Shown here: in pieces, positions 61,601-64,000 of the stretch
Numbering within the stretch: the first letter of the stretch is position 1
Layout of the letters: the number at the start of each line of letters is the position of its first letter
Source of the DNA: Rotaria macrura
Taxonomy: Eukaryota; Rotifera; Eurotatoria; Philodinida; Philodinidae
Length of the DNA: 64,000 bases
Direction of reading: 5' to 3'
Assembly: GCA_900239685.1 (NCBI GenBank)
Contig: OENT01000375.1
Location: 1 to 64,000 of the forward strand
Translations under genes and position numbers: made by a program
Notes under the pieces: generated by a model
The model's database searches: none
The model's input: only the letters and a program-made list of their open reading frames with translations
Told to the model about the DNA's origin: nothing

Positions 61601-62658
61601 TTACGATTCGAATGGAAAACTACAACAACTTTCAAATGCGTTATTGTAAGAAGCTTAATAATTATTATTCTTTTTTCATAGAATAGTATCTGTTTATATT
61701 CTTCAATGAGTTTAACACAACATCTTGAGATAAGAGAAAGCGAGGACTTTTTATCTTCTGTTTTTTTTATTGCATAGAGTGAGAAAAAGACGAATCAAAT
61801 ATTCAGCTGCGTCGAGAGATAAATAAAAGAAAGGAGTCATTTAATCTCATGAGAAATATTCTCATTTTCAGACCTGTTTTTTTAAGTGAGTTATAATAAA
61901 TATAAAAGGTATTTACTACAGTCATGATAGTTTAATGGAATTCCCAACCATTGTAACAAGTCATCCTCCTTGACAATGGTAATAAGTTTCTAACTGCTTA
62001 TCGTCATCATAGGTCAATTTTCAAGAAATTCAAGTAACTTTGCGTAGCAACCTATGGTTCCTCTATTTGTTGTTGAGTCTAGCAGAACAAATAAAATAAG
62101 GATAGAATGGCTAATTACTCTGTTATCACATGAAGACTCTCGCAAGATTTAGTTCTTCGTATCTGTAGTTTTTCTTTCCCTCACATTACTTGTTCACGAA
62201 AAAAATAACGGAGAGACTTTGAATGATATTCATATTTTTAACGATTTCTGTTTATCACCTAGACTCCAACGAAGATTGTTGAAGCTCAACTAAAAGAAAG
62301 CAAGTAAATCGAATAATGCTTCCCCTAGTGAATGGTACTGGCAACCGTATACCATGGGACTAGACTTCTTTCGTCTAGTAACTAAATCTGTTCCGCTGAA
62401 AGAATGAGTTCGAAACCCACTATTGATTTCTAATGATTTTTGAAAATTTTTTCGAAAAATAAATTTGACTTAATGCAGCTTCTCTCATCTAATTGGTGAT
62501 CTTATGTAGATTTATCTTTGTCAAACTTATGAATTTAACATAGCGATTAGCATTCGTTGCCTTGAAATCTTATCTTCTACATCGAGAACACACGAGATAT
62601 TGCATAGCAATAGAATATCTTCTTGATAAGTAGAATCACATAGTTCATTTTTCTTAAG

Positions 62659-64000
62659 ATGTTATTACTTTTGCTTGTACTCACTTTCTTACAACTGAAT
62701 GTTTGGTCAATTACAATTGAACCATGCGATCTACGAACGCAGAATCTTTATAAACCGCTTGGGATCGACGTTAAGATGCCACGACTTAGTTGGCAATTAC
62801 AAGGTTCGAAAATTACTCGAGGTAGAAATCAAATGGCTTATCAGGTGCGAGCAGCTCATTATAAAGATGACCTGGCCATCAATCCATTGTGGGATTCGGG
62901 AAAGGTTTTATCGCATTCTGTTACAACAATTTGGAAAGGTCCAAAGCTCAGATCAAGAGAACAAATTCTTTGGCAAGTTCGACTGTGGGACAGTGATGGA
63001 AAAGCATCGAAATGGAGCGTGGTTACATCATTTGAAATGGGTCTCTTAAGTGCACATGACTGGGACCCGGCCTTTTGGATTGAGAACAAAGATTATGCAA
63101 CTGGTAACACATCTCTTCCTTACTTTGTTAAACGTTTTAGAGTTGCAAGCAGTCTGTCAAGTGCACGACTATGGATTGTAGGATTAGGACAATTCGTTAC
63201 AACAGTGAATGGCAAATCAGTGACAAGTGGTGTTCTCAATCCTGGATATTTCGATTGGAATAAGACAATCGAATATTCAGCTTATGATGTAACAGCTCTT
63301 CTGAAAAATGGTGATAATGTTCTAGGTGTTGCGCTGGGAAAAGGAATTTATAGAGCGGAAAAACCACTTGGTGGGCGATACTATAAGTTTCTTACAACAC
63401 CACATCCAATGAAACTGATTGCACAATTACAATTAAATTACATGAATGGAACTAGTCAATATATTATGTCCGATTCTAGTTGGTTAACTACTGTAACAGG
63501 TCCCTTATTAGAATCTAGTTGGTATGGTGGTGAGGAATACGATGCACGAAAGGAACTTCGAGGTTGGGATACACCAACATATGATTATTCGACTTGGAAA
63601 ATAGCAGATATTTCAAAAATACCGAATCCCAATGCTACATTTCGAGCTCGAGAATCTCCACCTATTCAACCAGTTGAAGAAATAGCGGCGATCTCTATTA
63701 CAAGCATAAGTCATAGGACGTACGTTATCGACTTTGGCATTAATCATGCAGGCTGGCCAAAAATCAGCTTGAGAGGTAAACGTGGAACATCTGTCATAAT
63801 GAAACCAGCTGAATTGCTCAATTCAAATGGAACTATTAATCAAGAGACAGAAGGAACTCCAATTTACGATCGATATACTTTTTCTGGTAATGGTGTGGAG
63901 ACATATGTTCCCACGTTTAGGTATGCTCGACTATTTTCTTCAAGGAAACAACTGCATATAGATTTTCTAGATATCATGGTTTTCGATACTTGCAAGTAGA
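62659..64000 (+). CDS. Alpha-L-rhamnosidase (GH78), secreted, 5' part
   Basis: Glycoside hydrolase family 78 removes terminal alpha-L-rhamnose from glycans and plant glycosides. The start MLLLLLVLTFLQLNVWS is a signal peptide. An Ig/fibronectin-like domain follows at about 20-128 (MPRLSWQLQGS, AYQVRAA, LWDSGKV, ILWQVRLWDSDGKASKWS). Next is the rhamnosidase N-terminal carbohydrate-binding domain at about 135-330 (FWIENKD, LPYFVKRFRV, GLGQFVTTVNGKSV, VLNPGYFDWNKTIEYSAYDV, GVALGKGIYR), then the linker beta-domain from about 340 (YVIDFGINHAGW, ESSWYGGEEYDAR just before it). Exon 1 is 62659-63920 (420 codons plus 2 nt). After the intron at 63921-63970 the frame continues RYHGFRYLQV, the family's usual text here. 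The (alpha/alpha)6 catalytic domain lies beyond the window. The apparent stop at 63997-63999 is a reading of the intron's frame, not real. Confidence 0.9.
63921..63970 (+). other. 50-bp spliceosomal intron inside the GH78 gene
   Basis: GTATGC at 63921 and TTTTCTAG ending at 63970. Removing it joins ...TYVPTFag to aTATCATGGTTTTCGATAC, restoring the conserved GH78 string YVPTFRYHGFRYLQV. Unspliced, the frame gives unrelated residues (ARLFSSRKQLHIDF...) and a stop. The length matches the short introns of the cullin. Confidence 0.9.

Larger units (their letters stand above)
54181..62658. other. Long region with scattered exon-like ORFs only
   Basis: About 8.5 kb. Apart from the possible exons listed separately (55909-56139, 57648-57840 and 58178-58660, all minus), I find AT-rich DNA with overlapping short frames. 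A GC-richer patch at 54740-55010 carries a plus frame (54784-55005) starting with GTG and no recognisable domain. The two adjacent plus frames at 61270-61473 and 61475-61681 do not join by clear splice sites. Confidence 0.35.

Noticed and set aside
62315..62430. tRNA-like text near 62.3 kb (gagttcgaaaccc B-box-like string with an upstream hairpin actagac...gtctagt)
   Set aside because: Acceptor and T stems do not pair and the A-box region is not in register, so neither a tRNA nor a clear SINE can be supported.
63918..63999. C-terminus ARLFSSRKQLHIDF...DTCK of the apparent GH78 ORF
   Set aside because: It is the translation of a 50-bp intron and a shifted frame. Splicing restores the family motif and the gene continues past the window.

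Overview
The window reads as nuclear DNA of an invertebrate animal, most probably a bdelloid rotifer (inference). It is roughly two-thirds A+T by eye. It carries many very short spliceosomal introns (about 44-80 bp). It has intronless seven-helix receptors of a kind I associate with rotifers, the broken front part of a protein resembling the rotifer ADP-ribosyltransferase-associated family, and a secreted GH78 alpha-L-rhamnosidase gene of a type usual in bacteria and fungi. Nothing resembles an operon, a viral genome or a CRISPR array.

Layout. 1-1.4 kb: the last exon of an unknown gene and a decayed ART-family relative. 3.8-4.7 kb: a hAT-like non-autonomous transposon. 5.5-5.8 kb: a tiny two-exon gene. 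11.2-17.0 kb: a complete cullin gene, rebuilt here as 18 exons and 769 codons, with a short palindromic transposon in its longest intron. 21.1-23.7 kb: two inverted arms of about 435 bp around 1.8 kb of unrecognised DNA. 26.4-29.9 kb and 39.1-43.7 kb: direct copies of one segment, each with an orphan GPCR gene; the second copy holds a 1,135-bp GC-rich-ended hAT-like element for which the first copy is the empty site. Between them, at 33.3-34.2 kb, is an intact carbonyl-reductase-like SDR gene. 35.3-36.2 kb: another element-like inverted repeat. 44.3-44.9 kb: an inverted pair of five-unit tandem arrays. 46.1 kb: a tRNA pseudogene. 48.3-48.9 kb: a three-exon gene for a small secreted or surface protein. 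49.6-50.2 kb: a 614-bp inverted-repeat element. 52.0-52.6 kb: a near-perfect palindrome centred on a single N. 53.0-54.2 kb: a decayed hAT transposase. 62.7 kb to the right edge: the 5' part of the GH78 gene, whose open frame runs into a 50-bp intron that had to be removed to see the true continuation.

The genes do not form one pathway. The firm genes are the cullin (ubiquitin ligase scaffold), the SDR (NADPH-dependent carbonyl reduction), two GPCRs and the rhamnosidase. Small DNA transposons and duplications take up much of the rest. The long gaps between genes are AT-rich DNA in which I could support nothing more than isolated exon-like open frames.
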